Shown in pieces: positions 35,330 through 44,667 of a stretch of DNA of 64,000 bases. The stretch covers positions 1-64,000 of the forward strand of contig JBBRYB010000011.1 of NCBI GenBank assembly GCA_038238115.1. The letters run 5' to 3'. The translations under genes and the position numbers were made by a program. The number at the start of each line of letters is the position of its first letter. Within the stretch, counting starts at the first letter, position 1. A model generated the notes under the pieces. That model ran no database searches and was not told the origin of the DNA. It was given only the letters and a program-made list of their open reading frames with translations. Source of the stretch: JBBRYB01 sp038238115. Lineage in GTDB: Bacteria > Actinomycetota > Actinomycetes > Propionibacteriales > Nocardioidaceae.

Positions 35330-36186
35330 GTGACGACCCACACCCTCGGCCCGGTGCGCCGGAGCCTGACCAGACCCGCTATGTCGGTCTGCTCACTCAG
35401 GTGATGTCGAACACCCTCGACGAGGACTACACGATCGTGGCACAACGCGAGGGTGGCGCCGAAGGGCCGAGACAGCGCCGGCCGGTACGTCGCTGGGCGG
35501 TGCTGAGCGCGCTGGCCGCCTTCGGACTCCTGCTCGGCGTGTCCGCGCTCGAGACCGTACGGGACCGTCCCGACGTCGCCGCCGAGCGCGCTCAGCTCGT
35601 CGACCAGATCCATGCTCGGGAGGGTCGCCTGGACGCGCTGCACTCCACACTGACCAACCTGCAGGACGAGGTCACGGCGCTGCAGCGAACCCTGGTTGAC
35701 GGCGTGACGAGCGACCAGCACCTCGCCGACCGCCTCACCGCGTTGGGTGTCGACTCGGGGACGGTCGCCGTGACCGGACCGGGCGTGGTCATCACCGTCG
35801 ACGATGCCGCCGGCAACGGCAATGGCACCGGCGGAACCATCCTCGACACCGACCTCCAGGCACTCGTCAACGGGCTCTGGCAGGCAGGCGCCGAAGCGGT
35901 CGCGATCAACGGGCACCGCCTGACCAGCCTGACCTCGATCAGGTTTGCCGGTCAGGCGATCACCGTCGACTACCGCTCGTTGACCCCGCCCTACGTGGTC
36001 GAGGCGGTGGGCGACCCCGACACGCTTCCGGCGCGTCTGCTCGAGACCACAGGCGGCCAGATCTGGCTGAGCCTGCACGCCAACTTCCGCATCCGGTTCG
36101 ACACCGGGACGGCTGAGCAGGTCACGGTGCCCGCGGACCCCCGCGACCACCTCCTCTACGCTCGTGCGAAGGGGGGCGGCGGATGA
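35326..36186 (+). CDS. DUF881 family protein (first copy)
   Basis: A 286-aa membrane-anchored protein: cytoplasmic N-terminus, one membrane segment (WAVLSALAAFGLLLGVSAL), then a coiled-coil stretch (LVDQIHAREGRLDALHSTLTN) and the DUF881 domain with VTGPGVVITVDDA and AINGHRLTSLTSIR. Position corresponds to Rv1823. The function is not established; the conserved neighbourhood suggests a cell-envelope or division role. Coupled at both ends by 4-base overlaps. Confidence 0.88.
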   Translation: MSDDPHPRPGAPEPDQTRYVGLLTQVMSNTLDEDYTIVAQREGGAEGPRQRRPVRRWAVLSALAAFGLLLGVSALETVRDRPDVAAERAQLVDQIHAREGRLDALHSTLTNLQDEVTALQRTLVDGVTSDQHLADRLTALGVDSGTVAVTGPGVVITVDDAAGNGNGTGGTILDTDLQALVNGLWQAGAEAVAINGHRLTSLTSIRFAGQAITVDYRSLTPPYVVEAVGDPDTLPARLLETTGGQIWLSLHANFRIRFDTGTAEQVTVPADPRDHLLYARAKGGGG

Positions 36187-36515
36187 TCGCCATCGCCGGG
36201 CTGGTGATCGGCATCCTCGCCGGGCTGTTCCTCGAGCCGTCGGTGCCGGAGGGGCTGCAGCCCTATCTCCCCATCGCGGTCGTCGCCGCCCTCGACGCCG
36301 TCTTCGGCGGTCTGCGGGCCCATCTCGACGGCATCTTCAACGACCGCGTCTTCGTCGTCTCCTTCGTGTCCAACGTGCTGATCGCCGCCCTGATCGTCTA
36401 TCTCGGCGACCAGCTGGGGGTCGGGGGGCAACTGTCCACCGGCGTCATCGTCGTGCTGGGAATCCGCATCTTCTCCAATGTCGCCGCCATCCGTCGCCAT
36501 GTCTTCCACGCCTGA
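36183..36515 (+). CDS. sbp: Small basic protein (Sbp/DUF1290)
   Basis: A 110-aa membrane protein with three hydrophobic segments; AVVAALDAVFGGLRAHLDG and FVVSFVSNVLIAALIVYLGD are diagnostic. It equals Rv1824 and Bacillus Sbp in context, between two DUF881 genes and near division genes. ATG overlaps the preceding stop. Confidence 0.9.
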   Translation: MIAIAGLVIGILAGLFLEPSVPEGLQPYLPIAVVAALDAVFGGLRAHLDGIFNDRVFVVSFVSNVLIAALIVYLGDQLGVGGQLSTGVIVVLGIRIFSNVAAIRRHVFHA

Positions 36516-36524
36516 GGGGGTGCG

Positions 36525-37220
36525 ATGAAACCGGGATCCAAGTCCGTCAGGGCGCAGATCCTCGTAGCCGCCCTGCTGGCCGCTCTCGGCTTCGCCGCCG
36601 TGGTGCAGGTCAAGCTGACCCATACCGACGTCAACTTCGGCAGTCAGCGCCGAGACGACCTGGTCCAGCTGCTGGACTCGCTGTCCGCGGCCGCCGATCG
36701 CACCCAGACCCAGATCAACGACCTGGAGGTGACACGGAACAACCTGCGCTCGAGCACGGCGCGCCGCGCGGTGGCGATCAACGAAGGCCAGAAGCGGCTG
36801 CAGGTCCTGCAGATACTCAGCGGCACCGTCGCTGCCACCGGTCCTGGGGTCACCGTGACGATCAAGGATCCCAGCGGCGCGGTGAGCGCCGCGAGCATCC
36901 TCAACGGGGTCGAGGAGCTGCGCGACGCCGGCGCCGAGGCCATTGAGATCAACGACATCGTCCGGGTGGTCGCCTCGACCTCGTTCACCGAGCATGACGG
37001 GGTTATCGTCGTCGACGGAGTCGAGCTCAGGGCGCCCTACGTGGTCGACGCGATCGGCTCCGCCCACACGCTGAGTGAGGCCGTCGTCTTTCCTGGAGGC
37101 TTGTCCGACGAGATCGCGCAGCTCGGCGGCACGGTCGCCGTCCAGGAGGAGGACGTGGTCGAGGTGGGCTCGTTGCACACCATCGAGGCTCCTCAGTACT
37201 CTCAGCCGACGGACGGCTGA
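36525..37220 (+). CDS. DUF881 family protein (second copy)
   Basis: A 231-aa paralogue of the gene at 35326: an N-terminal membrane segment (ILVAALLAALGFAAVVQVKL), a coiled-coil part and a DUF881 domain with ATGPGVTVTIKDP and IEINDIVRVVASTSF. GAGGGGG precedes ATG 36525. Position equals Rv1825. The two copies probably form a heteromeric envelope complex with Sbp (inference). Confidence 0.9.
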   Translation: MKPGSKSVRAQILVAALLAALGFAAVVQVKLTHTDVNFGSQRRDDLVQLLDSLSAAADRTQTQINDLEVTRNNLRSSTARRAVAINEGQKRLQVLQILSGTVAATGPGVTVTIKDPSGAVSAASILNGVEELRDAGAEAIEINDIVRVVASTSFTEHDGVIVVDGVELRAPYVVDAIGSAHTLSEAVVFPGGLSDEIAQLGGTVAVQEEDVVEVGSLHTIEAPQYSQPTDG

Positions 37221-37239
37221 GAGCGGAAGAGGAGCCAGT

Positions 37240-37623
37240 GTGAACCCTGATGACGTGAAGTACACGGCTGAGCACGAGTGGGTCAGCCATCCCGACGACG
37301 GCACCGTACGGGTCGGGATCACCGACTACGCCCAGGACTCGCTGGGCGACATCGTCTATGTGCAGCTCCCGGAGGTCGGCCAGGAGGTCCTGGCCGGAGC
37401 CCCGATGGGTGAGCTGGAGTCGACGAAGAGCGTCAGCGACCTCTTCGCGCCGGTGTCGGGCACCATCGCGGCTCGCAACGAGTCGCTGGACTCCAACCCG
37501 GAACTGTGCAACAGCGATCCCTATGGCCAAGGCTGGATTGTCGAGATCCGCACCTCCGACGAGTCCGAGCTCGAACAGCTGATGACTGCGGCCGACTACG
37601 AAGCCACGGTAACCTCGCGCTAG
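37240..37623 (+). CDS. gcvH: Glycine cleavage system H protein
   Basis: Lipoyl carrier of the glycine cleavage complex. 127 aa from GTG 37240 with AGAGGAG 5 bases upstream. YTAEHEWV starts the fold and GELESTKSVSDLFAPVSG contains the lipoylated Lys. It works with GcvP encoded about 3 kb downstream; gcvT and lpd are outside the window. Confidence 0.95.
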   Translation: MNPDDVKYTAEHEWVSHPDDGTVRVGITDYAQDSLGDIVYVQLPEVGQEVLAGAPMGELESTKSVSDLFAPVSGTIAARNESLDSNPELCNSDPYGQGWIVEIRTSDESELEQLMTAADYEATVTSR

Positions 37624-37693
37624 AGGTTGAACCCTTTCCGGGAGAGTCAGCTGCCCGGCAATCCGCGCGGCCACGAACGCGCAAGGAGGACCC

Positions 37694-38194
37694 ATGCCGT
37701 TCTGCACCGAGTGCGGGCATCAGAACCCCGACAATGCTCGATTCTGCGCCCAGTGTGGGCATCGGCTGTTGAGTAGCGACCCTCCCGCCGCGTCGACGTC
37801 GACGATCAACTTCGGCAGCCCGGACCGCAATGAGCTTGAGGCCGAGAGCCACCTGTCTACTGCCGACGAGGCTGCCGTCGAGGCGCTACCGAGCGGCAGC
37901 GCGTTGCTGATCGTCTTGCGTGGGCCGAGCGCCGGAAGCCGGTTCCTCCTCGATATCGACGAGGTGTCGGCCGGTCGCCATCCGGACAGCGAGATCTTCC
38001 TCGACGACGTGACGGTGAGCCGGCGGCACGCCGTCTTCCGGCGCACGTCGCAGGGCTACCTTGTCGCCGACGTCGGCAGCCTCAACGGCACCTACGTGAA
38101 CCGCGACCGAATCGACGAGGTGTTGTTGTCCGGTGGTGACGAAGTGCAGATCGGGAAGTACCGGCTCGTCTACTTCAACAGCAGCCAGGGGTAG
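37694..38194 (+). CDS. garA: FHA-domain protein with N-terminal zinc ribbon (GarA/OdhI relative)
   Basis: 166 aa; AAGGAGG precedes ATG 37694. Cys4, Cys7, Cys18 and Cys21 (CTECG, CAQCG) form a zinc ribbon. The C-terminal half is an FHA domain with SAGRHPDSEIFLDD, VTVSRRHAVFRRT and DVGSLNGTYVNRD. Position equals Rv1827 (garA), which controls 2-oxoglutarate metabolism when phosphorylated at its ETTS motif. That phospho-threonine motif is not visible here; a zinc ribbon takes its place. Regulation may therefore differ. Confidence 0.9.
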   Translation: MPFCTECGHQNPDNARFCAQCGHRLLSSDPPAASTSTINFGSPDRNELEAESHLSTADEAAVEALPSGSALLIVLRGPSAGSRFLLDIDEVSAGRHPDSEIFLDDVTVSRRHAVFRRTSQGYLVADVGSLNGTYVNRDRIDEVLLSGGDEVQIGKYRLVYFNSSQG

Positions 38195-38198
38195 CAGC

Positions 38199-38957
38199 GT
38201 GGGCACCGCCGCGGGCGCGAGCAGTGGACGGGGCCGGATGAACATCGGTGAGGTCCTGGCCGTGCTTCGACCCGACTTCCCCGACGTGAGCATCTCCAAG
38301 ATCCGCTTCCTCGAGGCCGAGGGTCTGATCGAGCCCGAACGCACTCCGTCCGGTTACCGCAAGTTCTCCCAGGTTGACCTGGACCGGCTGCGTTTCATCC
38401 TGGTCCGCCAGCGCGACCACTACCTACCGCTCAAGGTCATCCGCGAGCATCTCGACGCGATCGCACGCGGGCTCGAGCCACCGAGCATCGCGGGTCAGAG
38501 TCCCCGGGCACCGCGCGCTTTCCAAGCCGTCCCCGACGCCGAGTCGTCCGCCGGGTCGTCCGCCGAGTTCGCGGCCACCCAGGCACCTGACATGCGCTTG
38601 TCGGCAGCCGAGCTCATCGCGAGTTCCGGCCTGAACGAGGTCCAGCTCGGCGAGCTCGTCGCATTCGGCCTGCTCAAGCCGCGCCCGGGCACCGAGTACT
38701 ACGATGGCGACGCCCTGGTCGTCGCGAGCGCGGTGGCCCTCCTCGCCGGCTACGGTCTCGAGCCGCGCCACATCCGGGCCTTCAAGGCGGCCGCGGACCG
38801 TGAGGTCGGGCTTATCGAACAGGTGGTGAGCCCGCTCGCGCGAGGACGCGACGAGACAGCGCAGGCTCGTGCGAGCGAGGTGACGAGCGAGCTCGCGGCG
38901 CTGTCGGTGCGGTTGCACGCAGCCCTGATCAAGATCGGTCTGCGCGGGTCGCGCTGA
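38199..38957 (+). CDS. ftsR: MerR-family regulator (FtsR-like)
   Basis: 252 aa from GTG 38199 (ATG 38238 is the alternative, inside the MNIGEVL core). The winged HTH reads VSISKIRFLEAEGLIEPERT and PSGYRKFSQVDLDRLRFIL. The C-terminal part has a second helical segment, LSAAELIASSGLNEVQLGEL. Position matches Rv1828 and Corynebacterium FtsR, which activates ftsZ. No Cys metal motif, so the signal is not a MerR metal. Confidence 0.87.
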   Translation: MGTAAGASSGRGRMNIGEVLAVLRPDFPDVSISKIRFLEAEGLIEPERTPSGYRKFSQVDLDRLRFILVRQRDHYLPLKVIREHLDAIARGLEPPSIAGQSPRAPRAFQAVPDAESSAGSSAEFAATQAPDMRLSAAELIASSGLNEVQLGELVAFGLLKPRPGTEYYDGDALVVASAVALLAGYGLEPRHIRAFKAAADREVGLIEQVVSPLARGRDETAQARASEVTSELAALSVRLHAALIKIGLRGSR

Positions 38958-38980
38958 TCATTGCGGAGTAGGGTAGGCGT

Positions 38981-39475
38981 GTGCGCGAGGTTGATGTCGT
39001 GGGAGTCCGGGTCGAGATGCCGTCGCAGCAGCCGATCGTGCTGCTGCGCGAGTCGACGGGGGAACGCTACCTGCCGATCTGGGTCGGCGCCGTGGAGGCT
39101 ACGGCGATTGCCTTCGCCCAACAAGGCGTCGTCCCGCCTAGACCGCTGACGCATGATCTGCTCAAGGACCTGCTCACCGCCACTGGTCACGAGCTGACCG
39201 AGGTTCAGATCACCGAGGTGCGTGACGGCGTCTACTACGCCACGCTGGTCCTCGCTGACGGCACCGAGGTCAGCGCGCGGCCGTCGGACTCGATCGCCCT
39301 GGCGTTACGCACGGGGAGCCGGATCGTCTGTAGCGAAGAGGTTCTCGACGAAGCGGGATTGGCCGTCCCGGAGGACGAGGAGGAAGAGGTCGAGAAGTTC
39401 CGCGAGTTCCTCGACCAGATCAATCCCGAAGACTTCGACCCGCACCAGGGTCGGCCGCCGGCCGCGGAGGCATAA
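38981..39475 (+). CDS. Bifunctional nuclease family (DUF151) protein
   Basis: 164 aa. LRESTGERYLPIWVGAVEAT and PSDSIALALRTGSRIVCSEE are the family's conserved regions. Position equals Rv1829. An acidic tail (DEEEEVEKFREFLDQINPED) closes the chain. A TAGGGT hexamer sits about 6 bases before the GTG, so the message may be leaderless. Members have DNase/RNase activity in vitro in plants; the bacterial role is unclear. Confidence 0.88.
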   Translation: MREVDVVGVRVEMPSQQPIVLLRESTGERYLPIWVGAVEATAIAFAQQGVVPPRPLTHDLLKDLLTATGHELTEVQITEVRDGVYYATLVLADGTEVSARPSDSIALALRTGSRIVCSEEVLDEAGLAVPEDEEEEVEKFREFLDQINPEDFDPHQGRPPAAEA

Positions 39476-39647
39476 GACCGCCCAGACAGCCTGCTCGGCT
39501 GAAGCCTCAGGCTCAACTACGCGTCGAGGGTTACGACACGCCCCGGGATACGGCTCACGTCGTTGACCCCGGTGTCTGACCGCCGTACGGTCACAAGAGT
39601 CCCGGGAAGCGCGCGGGCGCGATGAACGTCGATGCAGGAGGGCCTTC

Positions 39648-40265
39648 GTGGCTGGAGACAAGGGCACCACAGTCTCAACCGACACGTCCGCAGCGAATGC
39701 GGCCGCTAGCCACGAGGCGGCAGCGGCAGCAAGCCGACAGGGTCTGCTCTTCCACGACGACGTCGCCCCACTTCCCGACGACGTCGGCTATCGCGGACCG
39801 ACAGCTTGTCACGCCGCCGGGATCAGCTACCGGCAGCTGGACTACTGGACCCGCACCGGCTTGGTCGAGCCCACCGTCCGCACGGCGGGTGGCTCCGGCA
39901 CCCAGCGGCTCTACTCCTTCCGCGACGTCTTGCTGCTGAAGGTCATCAAGCGACTGCTCGACGCGGGGGTGTCACTGCAGCAGATCCGCACGGCGGTCCA
40001 TCATCTGCGCGAGCGCGGCACCGACGACCTGACCGAGGTCACCTTGATGAGCGACGGCGCCAGCGTCTACGAGTGCCGCTCACCCGACGAGATCATCGAC
40101 TTGCTGCAAGGCGGTCAAGGCGTCTTCGGCATCGCCATCGGCGGAGTCTGGCGCGAGATCGAGGGTTCGCTGTCCGAGCTGCCGAGCGAGCGGGCTGCCC
40201 GCGACGACATAGACCACCCCGACGACGAGCTCGCGATGCGGCGCAAGGCTCGCGTCGTCGGCTGA
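39648..40265 (+). CDS. Second MerR-family regulator
   Basis: 205 aa from GTG 39648 (AGGAGGG upstream). A long Ala-rich N-terminus is followed by the winged HTH HAAGISYRQLDYWTRTGLVE and a dimerisation helix VIKRLLDAGVSLQQIRTAVH. Position equals Rv1830, a MerR-type regulator. No Cys ligand motif. It lies directly upstream of the glycine riboswitch and gcvP. Confidence 0.88.
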   Translation: MAGDKGTTVSTDTSAANAAASHEAAAAASRQGLLFHDDVAPLPDDVGYRGPTACHAAGISYRQLDYWTRTGLVEPTVRTAGGSGTQRLYSFRDVLLLKVIKRLLDAGVSLQQIRTAVHHLRERGTDDLTEVTLMSDGASVYECRSPDEIIDLLQGGQGVFGIAIGGVWREIEGSLSELPSERAARDDIDHPDDELAMRRKARVVG

Positions 40266-40310
40266 GCAGGTCGGCCACACGCTGGTAAAGTGGCATCGCC
40301 GCAACAGTTA

Positions 40311-40406
40311 CGCGGGAGAGTCCGGCCGAGTGCCGGCGCCGAAGGGGCAAATCCTCCCCGGAACCTCTCAGGCCTCCGGACCGCGTGCACCCGGCGACTC
40401 TGGAGC
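40311..40406 (+). promoter_or_regulatory. Glycine riboswitch (single recognisable aptamer)
   Basis: Conserved glycine aptamer elements appear in order: GCGGGAGAGTCC, GGCGCCGAAGGGGCAA, CCGGAACCTCTCAGGC and the closing CTCTGGAGCG. A likely -10 (TAAAGT, near 40286) precedes it. A second aptamer is not clear. It lies 54 bases before gcvP and should switch expression with glycine. Confidence 0.88.
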
Positions 40407-40460
40407 GACCACGCGACAGAGGGGGAGGCTCGATTCGCTTCAGCCGAACAGGAGCCTTCC

Positions 40461-43349
40461 GTGGCCGACCGCCAGAGCCTGCGCAGTCTTGAGTCAGCGG
40501 CACCGTTCTCCCGCCGCCATATCGGTCCCGACGCCGCCGACCAGCGGCACATGCTGGAGACGCTCGAGCTTTCCAGTCTCGACGACCTCGTCTATGCCGC
40601 CTTGCCTGACTCGATCCGAGCCTCGAAGCCGCTCGACCTGCCTTCCGCGTTGAGCGAGGTGGAGGCGCTCAACCGGCTCAGGACGTTGGCCGAGCGCAAC
40701 AACCCGCATGTGCCGATGATCGGTCTCGGCTACAGCGGCACGATCACGCCGGCTGTGATCAGGCGAAACGTCCTCGAGGATCCGTCGTGGTACACCGCCT
40801 ACACGCCCTACCAGCCGGAGATCTCCCAAGGCCGCCTCGAGGCGCTGCTCAACTTCCAGACGATGGTCGGCGACCTGACCGGCCTCCCAACGGCGAACGC
40901 GTCGCTGCTCGACGAGGCGACGGCCGCGGCCGAGGCGATGACGCTCGTACGTCGGGCCAACCGCAAGAACACCTCGACCCGCTTCGTGATCGACCATGAC
41001 TGCCTGCCTCAGACGATCGCCGTGGTGAAAACCCGGGCTGCCGCGATGGGCATCACTGTCGAGGTGCGCGACGCCTACTCGGACCTGCCGAGCGACGACA
41101 TCTGCGGCGTGCTGGTCCAGTATCCCGGGGCAAGCGGCCGGCTGCGGAACCCGAACCAGGTCATCGACGCGGCCCACGCCGCCGGTGCCCTGGCCGTGGT
41201 GGCGGCCGACCTGCTCGGCCTTACCCTCCTCGAGGCGCCGGGGCACCTGGGTGCCGACATCGTGCTCGGCTCCAGCCAGCGCTTTGGCGTCCCCCTCTTC
41301 TACGGCGGACCGCACGCAGGCTTCATGGCCGTGACGGCGGGCCTCGAGCGGCACTTGCCCGGCCGTCTGGTCGGTGTCTCGGTCGATGCCGAGGGACGGC
41401 CGGCATACCGGCTGGCCCTGCAGACGCGCGAGCAGCACATTCGCCGAGACAAGGCCACGTCCAACATCTGCACCGCCCAGGTGCTGCTCGCCGTCGTCGC
41501 GTCGATGTATGCCGTCTACCACGGACCGGAGGGGCTTACCCGGATCGCCACCCGCACGCATCGCTACGCGACGCTGCTGGCGCGAGCCTTGGGAGACGCG
41601 GGCGCGTCCGTGGAGCATGCCAGCTTCTTCGACACCTTGACAGTCGTCTGCCCAGGCTCCGCCGAGCAGATCCGGATCGAGGCTCGTGGGCTCGGGCTGC
41701 ACCTCGGCGTCGACGGTGCCGACCGCGTGCGCGTGTCCCTGTCGGAGCTGACCACTCGGGGGCACCTGCTGCGGGTGCTTGCGGGGTTCGGTGTATCCGA
41801 GGTCGACATCGATGCCCTCGACGACGACACCCCCGAGTGCATCGACGACGATCTTCGTCGCACCAGCGACTTCCTCACCCACCCGGTCTTCAACTGCTAC
41901 CGGTCCGAGACCGAGCTGCTGCGCTACCTCAAGCAGCTGGCGGACCGCGACTACGCTCTCGACCGGGGCATGATCGCTCTCGGCTCGTGCACGATGAAGC
42001 TCAACGCCACCGCCGAGATGGAGCCGATCAGCTATCCCGGCTTCGCCGACCTGCACCCCTTCGCACCCGCGGACGACGCGCAGGGCTACGTCGAGCTCAT
42101 CGAGACGCTCGAGAGCTGGCTGGCCGAGGTGACGGGCTATGCCCAGGTCTCCATCCAGCCCAACGCCGGCTCACAAGGAGAACTTGCGGGACTGCTCGCG
42201 ATCCGTGGCTATCACCGGGCCGGTGGCGACCAGCAGCGAGACGTGTGCCTGATCCCGTCAAGCGCCCACGGCACGAATGCCGCCTCCGCCGTGATGGCGG
42301 GCATGCGCGTCGTGGTCGTCAAGGCTGACGAGCACGGCTCCGTTGACCGCGACGACCTGCTACGCCAGTGTGAGGCGCACGCCGACGACCTCGCGGCGAT
42401 CATGGTCACCTACCCGTCCACGCACGGTGCCTACGAAGGCGGCATCGTCGAGGTATGCCGCATCGTGCACGACCACGGCGGACAGGTCTACGTCGACGGC
42501 GCCAACCTCAACGCGCTCCTCGGGTTGTCCAAACCCGGCGAGTTCGGTGGGGACGTGTCGCACCTCAACCTGCACAAGACGTTCTGCATCCCGCACGGAG
42601 GCGGCGGACCGGGGGTCGGGCCTGTCGGCGTGGCAGCGCACCTGGCCCCCTACCTCCCGACGCATCCGGCACATCCCGACGTCCAGCGTCGCGACGGCGC
42701 CGGGCCGGTGAGCGCAGCACCGTTCGGATCGGCCGGCATCCTGCCGATCTCGTGGGCCTACATCGCGATGATGGGCGCCGACGGCCTGACCGAGGCGACC
42801 TGCGTGGCGGTGCTGTCGGCCAACTACGTCGCGCGCCGGCTGCAAAAGCACTTTCCCGTCCTCTACAAAGGCCACGGGGGTCTCGTCGCGCACGAGTGCA
42901 TCCTCGATCTGCGAGAGATGACCAAGTCGAGTGCTGTGGGGGTCGACGACGTCGCCAAGCGGCTCATCGACTACGGCTTCCATGCGCCGACGATGAGTTT
43001 CCCCGTCGCGGGCACGTTCATGGTCGAGCCGACGGAGTCGGAGAGCCTGGCCGAACTCGACCGGTTCTGCGACGCCATGATCGCGATCCATGCTGAGATC
43101 GAGGCCGTCGGTGCCGGTGAGATCTCGCTCTCCGACAGCCCACTCGCGCATGCCCCCCACACGACGAGCAGCCTGGCTGGTGAGTGGGACCGGCACTACT
43201 CGCGTGAGCGGGGCGCCTTTCCCGCCGGGAGAACGCCAGACAAGTATTGGCCGCCGGTGAGCCGTATCGACCAGGCGTACGGCGACCGGCACCTGGTGTG
43301 CTCCTGTCCAGATCCGGCCGCCTTCGCCGAGGAGACCCATGCCGGCTGA
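40461..43349 (+). CDS. gcvP: Glycine dehydrogenase (decarboxylating), P protein
   Basis: PLP enzyme that decarboxylates glycine and passes the aminomethyl group to GcvH. 962 aa from GTG 40461 (AGGAG upstream). The N-terminal half has FSRRHIGPDAADQRHML and LGYSGTITPAVIRRNVLEDP, and the C-terminal half carries the PLP Lys in LNLHKTFCIPHGGGGPGVGP. Single-chain alpha2 form. A separate 520-aa open frame on the opposite strand is its shadow. The stop lies inside the next gene. Confidence 0.96.
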   Translation: MADRQSLRSLESAAPFSRRHIGPDAADQRHMLETLELSSLDDLVYAALPDSIRASKPLDLPSALSEVEALNRLRTLAERNNPHVPMIGLGYSGTITPAVIRRNVLEDPSWYTAYTPYQPEISQGRLEALLNFQTMVGDLTGLPTANASLLDEATAAAEAMTLVRRANRKNTSTRFVIDHDCLPQTIAVVKTRAAAMGITVEVRDAYSDLPSDDICGVLVQYPGASGRLRNPNQVIDAAHAAGALAVVAADLLGLTLLEAPGHLGADIVLGSSQRFGVPLFYGGPHAGFMAVTAGLERHLPGRLVGVSVDAEGRPAYRLALQTREQHIRRDKATSNICTAQVLLAVVASMYAVYHGPEGLTRIATRTHRYATLLARALGDAGASVEHASFFDTLTVVCPGSAEQIRIEARGLGLHLGVDGADRVRVSLSELTTRGHLLRVLAGFGVSEVDIDALDDDTPECIDDDLRRTSDFLTHPVFNCYRSETELLRYLKQLADRDYALDRGMIALGSCTMKLNATAEMEPISYPGFADLHPFAPADDAQGYVELIETLESWLAEVTGYAQVSIQPNAGSQGELAGLLAIRGYHRAGGDQQRDVCLIPSSAHGTNAASAVMAGMRVVVVKADEHGSVDRDDLLRQCEAHADDLAAIMVTYPSTHGAYEGGIVEVCRIVHDHGGQVYVDGANLNALLGLSKPGEFGGDVSHLNLHKTFCIPHGGGGPGVGPVGVAAHLAPYLPTHPAHPDVQRRDGAGPVSAAPFGSAGILPISWAYIAMMGADGLTEATCVAVLSANYVARRLQKHFPVLYKGHGGLVAHECILDLREMTKSSAVGVDDVAKRLIDYGFHAPTMSFPVAGTFMVEPTESESLAELDRFCDAMIAIHAEIEAVGAGEISLSDSPLAHAPHTTSSLAGEWDRHYSRERGAFPAGRTPDKYWPPVSRIDQAYGDRHLVCSCPDPAAFAEETHAG

Positions 43350-44667
43350 GCAATCCGACCAGGGACCGTCGCAACGTGCGGAGCTGGTACGGCAGGCGGC
43401 TGAGGCGGGCCGGTTGCCGAGCATCGTGGCCGCGACGTTCACCCACGGCGTCCTCGACTGGCAGTTTGGTCTTGGCCCGGCTGCAGCGCAGTACCGGATC
43501 GGTTCGATCACCAAGACGTTCACCGCGGTCATGGTGATGCGGCTTCGCGACCAGGGGCGCGTCGACCTTCGTGACCCGCTCGGCAAACACGTGCCGGACG
43601 CCCCCTACGGCGACCACACACTGCGCGGCCTGCTCGCCCACAACTGCGGCATGACGGCCGAGCCGACGGGGCCGTGGTGGGAGCGTTCCGCGGGGGTGTC
43701 GTGGGAACGGCTCGCGGCCGACAACCGCGAGCCGCGCCTCGTCTTCCGGCCGGGTGAGCGCTACCACTACTCCAACCTCGGCTACGGCCTGCTCGGTGAG
43801 CTGGTCGCCCGACTGAGTGGGATGTCGTGGTTCGAGGCGGTGCGCGCGGCGTTGCTCGAGCCACTCGGCCTGACCTCGACGACGTACGACCGCCTGGAGG
43901 GTGCGGCGCCGGGCACCTCACGCGACCCGCGCAACGGCAGGCTGATGGCGGAGCCGGCGACCCGCACGGGTGCGATGGCGGCGGCAGGGCAGCTGTGGAG
44001 CACAGCCACCGACCTGGCCCGCTGGGGGGAGCTCCTGGCGGGCGGCGACGCCGCGCTCGTGCGGCCGGCAAGCCTGGTCGAGATGCTGACAGCACAGTCG
44101 GCAGACCCCGACACTCAGCACGTCGGCGCCTACGGGCTGGGGACCCGGTTGAGATGGCACCCGAAGGGGACACTCGTCGGGCACACCGGGTCCATGCCCG
44201 GCTTCCTCGCAGCCCTGCTTGTCGACCCCGCCAGCCACCGCGGCGGCCTGGTGCTGACCAACGCAACGACTGGGCTCGACCCCGAGGCGCTGGTCGTGCG
44301 CCTCATCGACGCGGCGGGCGAGCCCGCTCCTGCACCCACCCTGAACGCCAGACTCGACCGGTCAAGCCTGCGGCCGGAGTCCGTGGCACTGGAAGGTCCG
44401 TGGTACTGGGGCAACACTCCCATGAGGCTGGAGGCCACCGCGAGAGGCTTCGACCTGGTGACCGATTCCTCGCGGCGCACGTTCACGCTCGTTGGTTCTG
44501 ATCAGTTCGTCGGTGAGGACGGCTACTTCGCCGGCGAACGCCTCGACGTCGTACGCCGACCGGACACCACGGTGTCGCAACTCGAGGTCGTCGGGTTCGT
44601 GCTGACCCGGCAGCCCTACGACCCGGCTGCCCCCATCCCAGGCGGCCCGCCGACTCAGTTGGCCTGA
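43339..44667 (+). CDS. Serine hydrolase of the beta-lactamase/class C family
   Basis: 442 aa; overlaps gcvP by 11 bases with GAGGAG before ATG 43339. Active-site motifs: SITK (SxxK; IGSITKTFTAV near residue 54), YSN (YHYSNLGYGLLGEL) and HTG (LVGHTGSMPGF). The last ~110 residues form a second beta domain. No signal peptide, so it is a cytoplasmic esterase or peptidase rather than a drug-resistance enzyme. Converges with tldE with a 13-base overlap. Confidence 0.9.
   Translation: MPAEQSDQGPSQRAELVRQAAEAGRLPSIVAATFTHGVLDWQFGLGPAAAQYRIGSITKTFTAVMVMRLRDQGRVDLRDPLGKHVPDAPYGDHTLRGLLAHNCGMTAEPTGPWWERSAGVSWERLAADNREPRLVFRPGERYHYSNLGYGLLGELVARLSGMSWFEAVRAALLEPLGLTSTTYDRLEGAAPGTSRDPRNGRLMAEPATRTGAMAAAGQLWSTATDLARWGELLAGGDAALVRPASLVEMLTAQSADPDTQHVGAYGLGTRLRWHPKGTLVGHTGSMPGFLAALLVDPASHRGGLVLTNATTGLDPEALVVRLIDAAGEPAPAPTLNARLDRSSLRPESVALEGPWYWGNTPMRLEATARGFDLVTDSSRRTFTLVGSDQFVGEDGYFAGERLDVVRRPDTTVSQLEVVGFVLTRQPYDPAAPIPGGPPTQLA

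Noticed and set aside
40494..42056. A 520-codon minus-strand frame opposite gcvP
   Set aside because: Its amino-acid composition is low-information, and gcvP covers the region with all catalytic motifs.
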